64,000 bases of DNA from Mytilus edulis (GCF_963676685.1 NC_092344.1:47514830-47578829); one strand, 5' to 3'. Positions 1 through 11,714 are shown, numbered from the stretch's first letter. Notes: generated from the letters alone by a model not told the origin. Program-made: numbers and translations.

Positions 1-1260
1 TACCTCTAGCCAATGCAGAAAAGTAAACACATAACAATATGCACATTAAAGTTCAGTTCAAGAGAAGTCCGAGTCTGATGTTAAAAGATGTAAGCAAAGA
101 AAATAAACAAAATGACAATAATACATAAATAACATCAGACTACTAGCAGTTAACTGACATGCCAGCTCCAGACTTCAATTAAACTGATTGAAAAATTATG
201 TCTTCATCATATGAATATCAGGCACAATCCTCCCCATGAGGGGTTGAGTATCATACCATCATAACATATATGAGAAGAACATAACCCATGTCATGCCAAC
301 AACTGGTTTATTAATAATAAATGAGTTTAGTTCTGATGCAAAGACCCTATAAGTGAATCAATATTAATGCCAAAATATGCAATCTTTAATGACCTGACAA
401 CAGTATTGTAACTATATCCCTTCTTAATAAGTCTATTTAAAGGTTTTGTTAGCTTCTGACATGTCTGAGTCGAATACAGACATTTTTGTGCTTTCTAAAG
501 AATATTTCCATAAAATATTGGATGTGAAATACCTGAATGTATAAATAGTCTGCATGTTGAGCTATATTTCCAAATGATGTCCTTATACCGATGATAAAAT
601 TTAGTAAATGTTTTGAATAGTTGGTGCGATATCGAAAACCCTGGTGTAATAATTTTTCAGAAATACATAAATTTCTCTCGTTAAAATCTAAAACATTGTT
701 ACATACACGAGCGAATCGTACAAGTTGAGATATATAAACACCATAAGATGGTGACAAGGGAACGTCACCATCTAAAAATGGATAAATAACAATAGGAAAT
801 GAGAAATCATCTCTTTTATCATAAATTTTAGTAATTAAGCTTTCCGTTAATGATATATATATCAAGATTGAGGAAAGGGCAGTGGTCATTGTTAGTACTA
901 GCTTTATACAAAGTAAGTTCAACAGGATAAATTTCTTTAGTATACATACTGAAGTCGTCATTATTGAGAGCCAAAATATCATCCAAATATCTAAAAGTAT
1001 TATTAAATTTGTGTATCAGATATTGTTTCCATGGGTCTTTGCTGATATTTGTCATAAATTGTAACTCATAGCAATACAGAAACAGGTCCGCAATAAGTGG
1101 TGCACAGTTAGTCCCCATTGGAATTCCGATAACCTGACGATATACGGAATCTCCAAAGCGAACAAAAATGTTAACTAGTAAAAATTCAAGGGCATATATA
1201 GTATAAAAGCATGTCCAATTGACAATTTTTTTGTTTATTGCTACTAAAAAATGACCAAAA
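1..1260 (-). pseudogene. Penelope-like retroelement, reverse transcriptase 3' half plus 3' tail, frameshifted
   Basis: Read on the minus strand, the stretch from about 1250 down to 340 encodes the C-terminal half of a Penelope-like reverse transcriptase. Visible motifs are GIPMGTNCAPLIADLFLYCYE near 1120-1060, the catalytic-box variant FRYLDDIL near 1000, then LYKAS...FLNLDIYI, and IYDKRDDFSFPIV...YGVYISQLVRFARV in another frame (about 830-690). The two frames meet near 830-845, so at least one frameshift breaks the gene. A weaker continuation (KPLNRLIKKGYSYNTVVRSLK) lies at 435-350. The remaining 340-1 is non-coding and I recall it as the 3' tail of a common mussel Penelope-like family, running off the window edge. 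The N-terminal part and any GIY-YIG endonuclease are absent. Inactive copy. Confidence 0.8.
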
Positions 1261-2638
1261 AGAGTTCGCTTCTATTATTATTCTAGTGGTGATGAAATCC
1301 TGGAGTCCATGTCTACATATCTTAAGTGCCTAAAAAAATATAAACATTGTATACAAAGTTCTCAATTCAAACATAGTTATCTCTATATTTGTATCGGTTT
1401 GAATAAAATGTAAATGGAATGTGTTTTTTATTCTTTTATACATGTATATGGAAGAGCTCTTATATGAGGTGTCAGAATTTCAGGGAACTGAAGGGTATTT
1501 CTTATTTCAAAACCATAAATAGATGATGAAAATTCAAGATTTATACAATAAAAGGTAACACAATACAAAAATCTGATTATGAATTGAAAAAAAAGTAATG
1601 ATTACATAGCTCTTATTTCAGAAAATGTTCATCATAAGATTTTAATGGACAAAATAGTTATTACCTTAACATACCTCTTTTCATTAGCGACAAGGAAAAG
1701 GTTTATAATTTGTCAAGAAGTTAAAAGACTGAATTTTTATTATACATTTATATTTTAAGTATTTCCTTATTGGAATTTAATTCATTATTTTCAACAGTAG
1801 TTAGATTGGAGAGTGTGTTGGCAATTACATTTGTACTAACGGATACCTTACTTCACTTCAAGATAAAACTATTAAAGTCATTCATTTTTTTTTGTTTATA
1901 CGTAAATTAATAATTCACATGTGTATTTAATTCATTTTAAATGAATTCCCCAAAAAAACAAAAAAGATATACAAACAATAGTGATTTATTAAAATACGAG
2001 AAAATATACAATTACAGGTAACACTTACCAGGAAAATAAACGATGATTTCTACAGGTGAATTATGTTTACATCTTAATAATTAATTGATTGATTAACATC
2101 AGAGGTTTATCATGCCTGTCAAAAACCAAGTCAATCGTAACAAATTCTTTTCAATTTTTTTCTGACATTTTCATTGGTTATTAGGCCAGCCAAACAAATT
2201 TTATTCTGTTGTGCAAGAGGATATTTCTACTTGAATACATAAAAGCACAATGTCACAAAAGGAAAAGGTTGCACTTGCAGATGTGACTGAATAATAATAT
2301 GGAAATCATGCTTTTAAAATAGGGGTTTCCTAGTGTTACTATAAGAAAGGTCAAATTATTTGAATGTAAAACATGTACTTGATTAAATCAACAACTATTT
2401 TGGTTGATCATTATTATAGATTCACTCATATCTATCTGGTGGGACATGGTTAAAATTAGACATGAATATATTACCCTAAAACACAGAAGATGTGTATCAC
2501 CATTACTTCTAAACCTGTAATAAAATAAACAAATACCCTCCTGTAGGCTAGTCAACTTTCCTTATCTATGGGCAATTTCTCCCATAAAAGATGTTGACCC
2601 AACTCATAAAATTGTCCACTTTAACAGATGACTTTTGA
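1261..2638. other. AT-rich intergenic sequence, nothing recognised
   Basis: No long reading frame, no terminal inverted repeats and no tandem array seen. Low-complexity A/T runs only. Confidence 0.4.
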
Positions 2639-3034
2639 TATGAATGAATGAATGAATCTTTATTTCCTCCATGTATATGAAGATTTTGCATACAAATAGA
2701 AATTAATAATTATTTACACAATAAACAAAATAGCATACATTTTGAGATAAATACCAAATGAAAAAAAAAAACACATTTAGATAAACACATAATACACATA
2801 TTCTAGTATACACAACAAAAACACAACGTTTTTCAATCAAAGTCTATTCAAAATTCAAAATTAAACCTGTTTTCAAATAATACATGTCTGAATTTTTTAA
2901 ACATGGGGTACAACATGTTTTGCTATGTAATACATCATTCTAGACCAATCTATAGGATCGAGATCGTATACTGTATCATTAACAGCTCCTAATAGTACTT
3001 CAAGAAGGTCATCGTCGTCTAAATTGAATATTTA
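2639..3034 (-). mobile_element. 5'-truncated non-LTR retrotransposon 3' end with (ATTC)n tail
   Basis: On the minus strand a short open frame (about 3031-2902) translates to an acidic end, ...LDDDDLLEVLLGAVNDTVYD... followed by ...DWSRMMYYIAKHVVPHV and a stop. An AT-rich trailer then runs to AATAAAG directly followed by a short (ATTC)n tail, which is (GAAT)n on the plus strand at 2642-2657. A coding end, trailer, polyadenylation-like signal and microsatellite tail is the layout of CR1/Jockey-like LINE 3' ends. The family is not determined. Confidence 0.55.
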
Positions 3035-3050
3035 AACCCCCAAGGGTAAC

Positions 3051-3266
3051 TTGGGTATACAAGTTTTTGGTCTTCTTTTGACTTTCAGTGAAACGTTTGC
3101 CAATGAGGGGCGTTTGTTTGGCTGTGTCCGATATACAAGTTTGCAGCCACATACGATAAGAATGGGGACATTAAATCCAATGCCTCATGTAAAGAGAGTG
3201 CCGCGCTCTCTGCATTTTAAGTACCCTTGCAAAAACTCTTTGAGGGGTCCATTGTTGGCCTGTTGA
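3051..3266 (+). other. Short open frame of unknown origin
   Basis: A 71-codon frame without recognisable domain, between two retroposon ends. It is probably part of the repeat that ends at 3470 and not a gene. Confidence 0.15.
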
Positions 3267-3289
3267 AAGGCAACAGTTACATTTCTGTC

Positions 3290-3470
3290 CCTTTCCAATA
3301 TACCTTCAATTTTCATTGGCTGTTCAAAGTTCCCTGACCTTCATCCTGGATGGCCTCTATTACAAGACTTTCCTAATGTATGAATTGTTAATTTGTTCTC
3401 GACCTGAACATGCATAAAATATTTGCCACTGGATGTTAAGCAACCAAAAATCAATCAATCAATCAATAAT
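3290..3470 (+). repeat. Retroposon 3' end with (ATCA)n tail
   Basis: A trailer reading ...GCATAAAATATTTGCCACTGG... then GATGTTAAGCAACC passes into (ATCA)4-5 at 3450-3469. The microsatellite tail marks a LINE or SINE 3' end in plus orientation. I recall this trailer as common in bivalve sequence; the 5' limit is uncertain. Confidence 0.45.
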
Positions 3471-4251
3471 TTAAAATTTGGTGGAGAGTTGTGTCATTAC
3501 AAATCTTCATATTTGTATATGAATACCTCAAACAGGCATTTTAGAGAGTTAAAATGGCTTTTCACTTTTAAGCTCATATACTTATTTAAAACCATATTAT
3601 AGAAGTTTATGAACACAAATGCCATGCATATGATATGATGTATGCATTAAGTCCTCTAGATCTGGTGCTTCAACTCCTTAATGGAGATTTTAACCAGATG
3701 CTCCACAGGGCGCAGCTTTATACGACCGCAGAGGTTGAACCCTGAACGGTTGGGCAAGTATGGACACAACATTCAAGCTGGATACAGCTCTAAATTTGGA
3801 TTGTGATTAAATAGTTGACACAGCATAGGTTTCTGACACAGAATGAATGTGGTCTAATGAACTTAAAATATTTTTTTTTGCCTTTGAGCAATTCACTTTG
3901 CTGTTGAATATTAATCCTCTCAAAAAAATGTTTGAAGAAATTTTCTTTTTATTTATGAAATCTGAAATGAGAAAAATTTCCCCCCCCCCCCACATTTTTT
4001 TTTCACATACCCCTTTCCCTTTTTCCAAAACTGATCTCAATTCAAATTTCTAATAGAGTTTGCAACAATAACTACTCATTTAAATACATCATAAATTATT
4101 AAAATGTAACAAAAGGTGCTTGTTATCACTGAATGGTAAAGATTGTTTTAATTTATCAGTTGGTAGTAAAAGTGAATATACATTGTATATTGTATAAAAC
4201 AATGATTTAAGTTGACTCAACTACTATTCTGGACAAAGAAAGATAACTCCA

Positions 4252-4490
4252 ATCAATTGAAAATTTCTTGCTATTGCACAATATTTTGCAATTAGATATT
4301 TCTGGCTATTGCGCAATACTGTGCAATTGAAAATATTTGCTATTGCACCATTCTGTACAATTGAAGATTTCTTGATATTGCGCAATACTGAGCAATTGAA
4401 AATTTCTTGCTATTGCACAATACTGTGCAATTGAAGATTTCTTGCTATTGCTGAATACTGTGCAATTGAAAATTTCTTGCTATTGCACAA
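4252..4490 (+). repeat. 35-bp tandem repeat
   Basis: About seven diverged units, each with the core CAATTGAAAATTTCTTGC then TATTGCRCAATACTGTG. Part of the element at 3717-5750. Confidence 0.7.
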
Positions 4491-5050
4491 TACTTAATAT
4501 AATAATTTTGGATCCTGATTTGAACCAACTTGAAAACTGGGCCCATAAACACAAATCTAAGTACATGTTTAGATTCAGCATATCAAAAAAGCCCAAGAAT
4601 TCAATTTTTGTTAAAATCAGATTTAGTTTAATTTTGGACCCTTTAGACTTTAAAGTAGACCAATTTGAAAACGAGACCAAAAATTAAGAATCTACATACA
4701 CAGTTAGATTTGGCATATCAAAGAACCCAAATTATTCAATTTTTGATGAAATCAAACAAAGTTTAATTTTGGACCCCGATTTGGACCAACTTGAAAACTG
4801 GGCCAATAATAAAAAATCTAAGTACATTTTTAGATTCAACATATTAAAGAACCCCAAGGATTCAATTTTTGTTAAAATCAAACTAAGTTTAATTTTGGAC
4901 CCTTTGGACCTTAATGTAGACCAATTTGAAAACGGGACCAAAAATTAAGAATCTACATACATAGTTAGATTCGGCATATCAAAGAACCCCAATTGTTCAA
5001 TTTTTGATGAAATCACACAAAGTTCAATTTTGGACCCTTTGGGCCCCTTA

Positions 5051-5680
5051 TTCCTAAACTGTTAGGACCAAAACTCCCAAAATCAAACCTAACCTTCCTT
5101 TTATGGTCATAAACCTTGTGTTTAAATTTCATAGATTTCTATTTACTTATACTAAAGTTATTGTGCGAAAACCAAGAATAATGCTTATTTGGGCCCCTTT
5201 TTGGCCCCTAATTCCTAAACTGTTGGGACCTCAACTCCCAAAATCAATCCCAACCATCCTTTTGTGGTCATAAACCTTTTGTTTAAATTTCACTGATTTC
5301 TATTTACTTATACTAAAGTTATTGTGCGAAAACAAAGAATAATTCTTATTTGGGCCCTTTTTTGGCCCCTAATTCCTAAACTGTTGGAACCAAAACTCCC
5401 AAAATAATCCCAACCTTCCTTTTGTGGTCATAAACCTTGTGTCAAAATTTCATAGATTTCTATGTACTTAAACTAAAGTTATAGTGCGAAAACCAAGAAA
5501 ATGCTTATTTGGGCCCTTTTTGGCCCCTAATTCCTTAAATGTGGGGACCAAAACTCCCAAAATCAATCCCAACCTTCCTTTTGTGGTCATAAACCTTGTG
5601 TCAAAATTTCATCGATTTCTATTCACTTTTACTAAAGTTAGAGTGCGAAAACTAAAAGTATTCGGACGACAACGCAAGAC
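5051..5680 (+). repeat. ~160-bp tandem repeat, four units
   Basis: Units begin at 5051, 5212, 5373 and 5531 (spacing 161, 161, 158). Each contains GGACC..AACTCCCAAAATCAA, TTTTGTGGTCATAAACCTT, ACTAAAGTTATTGTGCGAAAAC and TTTTTGGCCCCTAATTCC. The same unit appears in the relatives at 23 and 46 kb. Confidence 0.8.
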
Positions 5681-5750
5681 GACGCAGGACGACGACGCCA
5701 ACGTGATAGCAATATACGACGAAAAATTTAAATTTTAGCGGTCGTATAAA

Positions 5751-6486
5751 AAGTTAACAGCTATGTCCCCTCCCCCCTCCTTCAACAATTTTTTCCATAA
5801 TATATTATCTTTAATAAAAAGCATTACTAGCATGACTAGTATGTCCAGAAGAAATATAAAAAAAATAGACCTTTTGCTCATCATTCTACAAGTACTAACA
5901 ACCTAACTTTTTATCTTACTTACTACGAGCCTAAGAATGGAATTTGAAAATATATATTAAGGAATAAGATGAATTAGCATATGATGATTTACGACAACAT
6001 GAAATATTGAAGAATTTGATAAATGTCAATCAATAAAATAAATAAAAATGTAATTGAATTAATCATCAATTAGCATATTCAATTCCTATGTCATCTGAAC
6101 TATTATCTTTAATTTTAATGTCAAAAGGAAATGATTACAAAATCATGAGTTATTTCTCTTATTATGTAATATTATTGTTACCAATTATAAGGAAATTATG
6201 GCTGCAGTCAAATTAATTACTTTCCCTTAAACAGGAAAATAATTTCAATGGAATGAGTGACATTGTATAAATAACATGATATTCTTGATAGTCAAACTGC
6301 CTCAAACATGTTAGACATTGTAAAATTGCATTAGCTAAGATTTAGGCAGAATATTAAGATGTGACTTTTGGTTCAAACATTTTCAAATGTACACGTATTG
6401 AGTAAAATTTAAATATTTTTGTTATTAGAAGTCAATTTTGTTCAATTTTGTCAAACAAAGCTTAAAAAAAACCATTTCTAATCTTT
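5751..6486. other. AT-rich spacer, nothing recognised
   Basis: No reading frame or repeat structure found. Confidence 0.4.
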
Positions 6487-6745
6487 AATTCATTGACTTT
6501 TCAGTGATTGATTGATGCATTGGTGTTTTAACGCCACTTTCAATACTAATGTGCTATTTCGTGTCGGAAGCCAGAGTACCCAGGGGAACTGTTGACTTTC
6601 AGAAAGAAAACTGAAAATCCTAGTCAATTAAGACCAGTGCAGGATTCAACATATGCGAACTCACAACCTCAGTGTTGACACGCTAGTGATACAGCAGTTG
6701 GACTACTTTGACAGCTCACCAACTCAGAGGCCCCTATTTAAGATC
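6487..6745 (-). mobile_element. tRNA-derived SINE
   Basis: On the minus strand the stretch begins with a degraded tRNA-like head. A pol III B-box-like GGTTGTGAGTTCGCATATG lies at 6650-6668, followed by a conserved body containing TCCCCTGGGTACTCTGGC, and the stretch ends in a short (CAAT)n tail at 6490-6505. B-box, body and simple tail identify a tRNA-type SINE. I think the body resembles the central domain of broadly conserved animal SINEs, but cannot verify which. Confidence 0.6.
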
Positions 6746-7624
6746 CATTTTCAATTTTGATTACCAACATAAGGACCTATAGCAAGCTTTCATCTCAATT
6801 TTCTCATCTGTTTTTCAACATGTTCAAAATAAATGACACAGGCATCAAACCATCAAAATCATTTGAATATTTAATTTTGTTCCAATACTGAAATTTTTTC
6901 ATTTCTGTATTTTCTAACAAACATATGGAGCCCAGTATCATTTCAACTGCACACATTTAACATTTTACAAAAATCCTTCAAAGACCTGATACACAATCTG
7001 TTGTCTTACCAATCAGTATGATCAGTGAACCACAAATTATTTCCTCTTTTACAAATTTTATGGTCTTTTTTAAAAAACTTTATGGCTTCTATACTATTAA
7101 ACGAGAAGACCTCATTTTTGGTGTCGCTTCTCTTCTTTCCACAATAAATTAATCAAAACGTCTCTGTGTCCTATAGGTACAGTGCATAGTCGCATTTGTC
7201 ATTCATTCATATGATTATTCAGATTGAGTTATTTTAGGAGAAAAACGAGAAAAAAGGCATCCGGGTATTGTCCCGTCATTGTACGAAATTTTAAGTCAGA
7301 TTAGACTTCCGGTTTGCGTTTTTCTGTATACTTTGAACATACATATACTAAGAATAAAGTGTATTTTCAGAATTTTATCTGCTATCATTTTCAAGTTTAC
7401 TATCGGCAGTCACAGAGTTTATTAAATAGAGAGTGTCAGTATACTATATCAATGATCACCATGGATAGATTAGTAAACTTAGAATTGAAAGTAAATACGC
7501 TTTATTTATATAGTAATGAATGTTCATAATATACAGATAAGTGCTAAAATTATTCATGTGAACTTTTGATACTTTTTCTGAAATTCTCCAGTCATTAAAT
7601 CTTTTACAAAATTCATTGATTACA
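6746..7624. other. AT-rich spacer, nothing recognised
   Basis: Short frames at 7314-7674 have no domain features. The last 65 bases resemble 8025-8090, suggesting a local duplication. Confidence 0.35.
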
Positions 7625-7900
7625 AAAAAAAAGAAGATGTGGTATGATTGCCATGTTGAGACAACTCTCCACAAGAGACCAAAATGACACAGAAATTAAC
7701 AATTATCGGTTACCGTACGGCCTTCAACAAAGAGCAAAGCCCATACCGCATACTCAGCTTCAAAAGGCCCCGAAATGACAATGTAAAACAATGCAAACGA
7801 GAAAACTAGCGGCCTTATTTATGTAAAAAAAATGAACGAAAAACAAATATGTAACACATAAACAAACGACAACCACTGAATTACAGGCTCCTTACTTAAA
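7625..7900 (+). repeat. 'AAGAAGATGTGG' dispersed repeat, near full
   Basis: Carries the order of blocks that defines the family in this window: AAGAAGATGTGGTATGATTG, GAGACAACTCTCCAC, GAGACCAAAATGACAC, GGCCTTCAACAAAGAGC, AAAGGCCCCGAAATGACA, then AACAAACGACAACCACTG and TACAGGCTCCT. Other copies or fragments lie at 8345-8880, 14590-14870, 32335-32400, 34885-35180, 35500-35560, 35920-36090, 36505-36560, 37070-37365, 42350-42610 and 50120-50280. No TIR or coding capacity is visible, so the transposition class is unknown. Confidence 0.7.
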
Positions 7901-8344
7901 TAAATGTTCATAACATACTAAATGTATGTTCATATTGAAATTGATAGAAAACCAAAAATTGGGAACTTTGGAAATAAAGGTGGAAGGTAAAAAAAAACAT
8001 TTTCCTGTCCCCAATAACCTATGACTTATGATACTTTTGCTGAAATTCTCCAGTCATTCTGCATTTAACAAAATTCTTCCAACAACACTTTACATACTGA
8101 TACTTTAAACTACACTCTGAATGCCCGCGGTTTCGCGGGTGTGTTCTAGTAATTATTCATAATTGTAAAGTACATTTCAAGCTAATGAATTCTTATTTGA
8201 CATTCTTCAAACGCTTTGAGTAGTAACACCTATGGTAAAATTCTAATATTTCATATGTCTATATTTAGCATAAAGGACTAACCACTGGTAAAATAACAGT
8301 ATATTTTTAAGACATGTTTAAGTCCACATGAATTATTTCTTAAA

Positions 8345-8880
8345 TTAAAAAAAAAGTGAGATCAAAGACCTAGTCAGAAATAATAAATTTAAAGCAATTC
8401 AATAGAGAAAACTAACCACCTAATTTATGTATTAAAAGAAAAACAAATATGTTACACAAGATTCAAGATTTTATTGTCCAATCATGGGTTATACATGTAC
8501 AGCAACTAACGATAATTCGTTATTATCACTGAATTACAGGCTCCTGACAATGCCAGAGTTAGGACCAGCATATACATAACGTCACTTTGACAGTGTTTAA
8601 CTATTAAGAAGACGTCAAACACTCCCTCTTACTTTGGACAGTGGTACAACAACACAAAACAAGAACACAATATACAAAAGAATAAACTAATAACATTAGT
8701 ATGATAAAGAGCAGCAAACAACTACCACTCATTTACAGGCTCCTGACTTGGATCATGCACATAAATAATGAGGCATGGTAATTACCCTCCCCTAATCTGG
8801 GATAGTGGTGTAATAGTACAACATAAGAATGAATTATAAAAATACCCTACATTTATATCAAAGTTATGTCAGTGTTTTAA
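8345..8880 (+). repeat. Mosaic of 'AAGAAGATGTGG' repeat fragments
   Basis: Pieces of the family (CTAACCACCTAATTTATG, ACAACTACCACTCATTTAC, two GGCTCCTGAC blocks) are interleaved with unrelated sequence, including CAAGATTCAAGATTTTATTG at 8458, which looks like a LINE 3' end. Confidence 0.45.
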
Positions 8881-8892
8881 AAAACATACAAT

Positions 8893-9996
8893 CAGTGTTC
8901 TAGGATTTTTTTGGCACCTTGACTTACCACGGGTAAGATCAATAAAAAAATTACTTACCCACATCTAAAAGTTAAATCCGCCAACCAATGCGGACGGCCT
9001 TATGGCCGGGGGTCTGGGGGCCGCTCAAGGCCCCCAGAAGCTCTGGGGTAAATGATGCAAAATCCTGCATTCTAGCCATTTCCTGGCACCTTTTTCATGC
9101 TTCAGAAAGTACCCTTTTTTGTGATGTCAAATGATGTTTTGTATGAAGCAATGATGACTAAAGTGTATTGAAAAGTATTTGAAATATATGGCTTAATTGT
9201 AACTATATACCTATACCACCAGAAAAGTACATTGAACTATAACAGTACTTCACTGACTTTCATACCAATAATCCACTGTAAAAAAAATAAGGGACTTACA
9301 TGCAACTCTTTTTAAAAATCAGACATGCTCTTTATAAAATACTGAATATTTTTCAGGCTGATTCACTGAACATTAATGATTAAGGATAAGTCATTTGTTG
9401 CACATAGATTTTAAATTTTAAAAGTTTTATGACATGCTTTAAATTATATGTTGTGAAGTTTGTCTGAACAAAGCTGGATTCGGATACGATTGAATTTTGT
9501 ACAAAATTTAAAAAAAAAACGATTTCTTACTAAATTTTGACAAATATGTTATAGTTATTACTATGTCATTTATTATAACTGTAAGTTTATTTTCCTCCGA
9601 TGACAAGAAAAAAAATCGTTTATGTCCCAATTTAAGCACCAGTTATCAATCCGGATTTTCCGATTTTACCGACACCGTGACCGACTTTTAGAATGATAGG
9701 AGAAGAATGTGGTCTCTTTTGCGCTTGATTACACCTAGTAAACGAGTGCTTGAATAAAAGCGCCGATAGACATCGACAAAATCTTCGATCTTTTATCAAA
9801 GTTTTTTCTCGTGATTTAATAAAAATAAAAAGCAGATATGGGAAAATTGAAGAGGACCGGTAACTTTCAAGAGTTTTTCGGCTTCCCCGAACTTGAAAAT
9901 TGACTTACCACCGGGTGACAAAGGCTAAAAAATGACTTACCCGTTGTCCTAATCCACTTACCCTGGGTAACGGGTAATGGGAATCCTAGAACACTG
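8893..9996. mobile_element. Non-autonomous hAT-like DNA transposon, 1.1 kb
   Basis: Perfect 15-bp terminal inverted repeats: CAGTGTTCTAGGATT at 8893 and AATCCTAGAACACTG ending 9996. Flanks TACAAT (8887-8892) and TACAAG (9997-10002) fit a 6-bp target duplication with one mismatch. CAGTG ends are typical of hAT. A GC-rich palindromic block (9000-9045, GGGGGCCGCTCAAGGCCCCC) lies near the left end, and its core recurs at the last bases of the window. There is no transposase frame. Confidence 0.75.
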
Positions 9997-10225
9997 TACA
10001 AGACAAGGTTTCTTCATATTCTTTACAGGCGTCAAAAATTTATTTTTTGGTGATTCCTGTTATATAATTTATGTGAATGTAATTATCAAATGAAAAACCC
10101 ATAATACATATGAAACGCATTGTAGTTATAACCTGTCAGAGGTTGTAACACATGTAACTTTGACAGATGTGTAAAATGGGATCTGGTAACATAAAACATA
10201 AAATAACAATGAATTTTCCACAAAC

Positions 10226-10361
10226 CTAAATGTTGCCACGCATTGTCGATGTCCAAATTTTGAGCAATTTGTCTTGTTATACTGTATGGAAGATGGTAAA
10301 TGTATCTGTTCTGTTTTTCGTGCATCCTGTCTTTCAGTTTCGGAAAAACTGTAGCAGCCAT
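10226..10361 (-). CDS. Possible first exon of a death-domain (IRAK/Pelle-like) protein
   Basis: An ATG at 10361 opens MAATVFPKLKDRMHEKQNR followed by YIYHLPYSITRQIAQNLDI and DNAWQHL, 45 codons plus one base, ending at the donor AG|GTTTGT (10226/10225). The pattern 'hLPxxhxxxIAxxLD....W..L' resembles the first helices of the IRAK4/Pelle death domain, an adaptor module in Toll/IL-1 signalling. Only this exon can be supported. No second exon was found between 1 and 10225, where a minus-strand gene would continue, so introns would have to be very long or the exon is a stray copy. The assignment rests on a short motif. Confidence 0.35.
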
Positions 10362-10955
10362 ATTAAACAGGAAGTATTTTGATATTAAGGGGGTTTCCCT
10401 TAATTTCAGAATTATTTTTAGAACATGAAATATTTTTGACGTTTTATGTATAAAATAAATCAATGATATGTCATTTAAATTTCCATGTTTTCTCCAAAAT
10501 GCTTCACATTTTGAAATCATTTAGATATTTCATATTATTTTATATGCAATGAGAACAATTTTGAATAGAATGTAAAATAAATGATATAATCTCTGCGCAA
10601 TTTTAGTTTCGGAGAACCATGAGTATCAAAAACATTTGCTATCGGTTTCCTGTTTGCCTCCCACGTGAAGTATTTCCCTGTCAGTGACGTCTGAAGTAAA
10701 ATGTGTGTAATTCATCCAATGAAACCTTGTTTACTTTATATTTGTTAGGAATTGATAATAGTTGTGTTCAACAAAGTTGATCACAACAGATGAGAATAAC
10801 AATTTTCACTGGTTTTTCAAACGGTCCACTCGATCACTTTGTTTAATAATGCTATGACCTTTCTGTAAAATCAACATTAACTACCTGGTTCATGACTGAT
10901 GGGTTATATACCCTGCTGTTTCCACCATGTATCCTGACAGCCCCGTATACTCTTC

Positions 10956-11574
10956 GGCCCAGTTCACTTGAACTGTTGAAACTCTCGAGTTAACTTTACT
11001 TACTCGGGTTTCAACTATGGCCGAGTTCACTTGAAACTTTTGAGGTAACTTTACTTACTCGAGTTTCAACAATATGATTTTACTTTAACCACTTGAGTTA
11101 ACCCCTCGTACCCTGGTTCCAACCCTTACCGAGTCAGGGTTAAACTTGAGAAACTCTTGAATGACGTCAAACCAATGAGAATATCTTATTTTTTATGCTT
11201 GGTCAGGGCCTTATCCTAGAGTTCCTTAGAGTTGTTCCTAATATCAACTCTACTGCATTCACGTGATAATCTATCAACTCTGAAGTCGATTGTAGAGTTT
11301 CAAGTGAACTCGGCCAATACGATTTTACTTGAACGACTCGAGATAACCCCTCATACTCTAGTTCCAACCCTCACTGAGCCAGGGTTAAACTCGAGAAACT
11401 CTTGAATGATGTCAAAGCAATGAGAATATTTTATTTTTTATGCTTGGTCAGGGCCTTACCCTAGAGTTACTTAGAGTTGTTCCGAAATATATCAACTCTA
11501 GTGCGTTCACGTGATAATCTTTTAACTCTGACAAATGTCTGAAGTCGATTGTAGAGTTTCAAGTGAACTCAGCC
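10956..11574. mobile_element. Composite MITE with TIR GGCCGAGTTCACTTGAAAC
   Basis: The terminal repeat GGCCGAGTTCACTTGAAAC occurs at 10956 (diverged) and 11019. Its inverse, GTTTCAAGTGAACTCGGCC, occurs at 11297-11315 and (AGCC variant) at 11556-11574. The interior (CGAGTTAACCCC...CTTGGTCAGGGCCTTA...CACGTGATAATC) is repeated twice, at about 11060-11290 and 11325-11550. This is one copy plus a partial tandem or nested copy of a ~300-bp element. No coding. Confidence 0.7.
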
Positions 11575-11714
11575 TCTGAGGTAGCTTACAGTGGGTTGCT
11601 CTTTGATAATATCTAATGAAATTTATATACAACACTTTATTTTCTGCAGAAACTCGGAAAAGACCTTCTGTGATGTTCAGATTTATCTGGGACTTGTATA
11701 ATAACTAACTTTAA

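Larger units (their letters stand above)
3717..5750 (+). mobile_element. Non-autonomous TIR element made of nested tandem repeats ('TATACGACCGCA' family, copy 1)
   Basis: Terminal inverted repeat TTTATACGACCGCA (3717-3730) pairs with the end AGCGGTCGTATAAA (5737-5750), 13 of 14 bases. Homology with the copy at 45.4 kb also includes the 12 bases before the TIR (CAGGGCGCAGC). Inside are three tandem systems: a 35-bp unit around CAATTGAAAATTTCTTGC (4252-4490), a roughly 263-bp unit (4510-5040), and a 158-161-bp unit starting at TTCCTAAACTGTTRGGACC (5051, 5212, 5373, 5531). Close to the right end is a run rich in GACGACG. No transposase frame. Relatives lie at 14.2-15.1, 22.35-23.2 and 45.4-46.2 kb. 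Confidence 0.7.

Noticed and set aside
6990..7040. Minus-strand exon ending CTGATTG|GTAAGA as continuation of the death-domain gene
   Set aside because: Translation is short and unlike helices of a death domain, and no acceptor with a pyrimidine tract precedes it.
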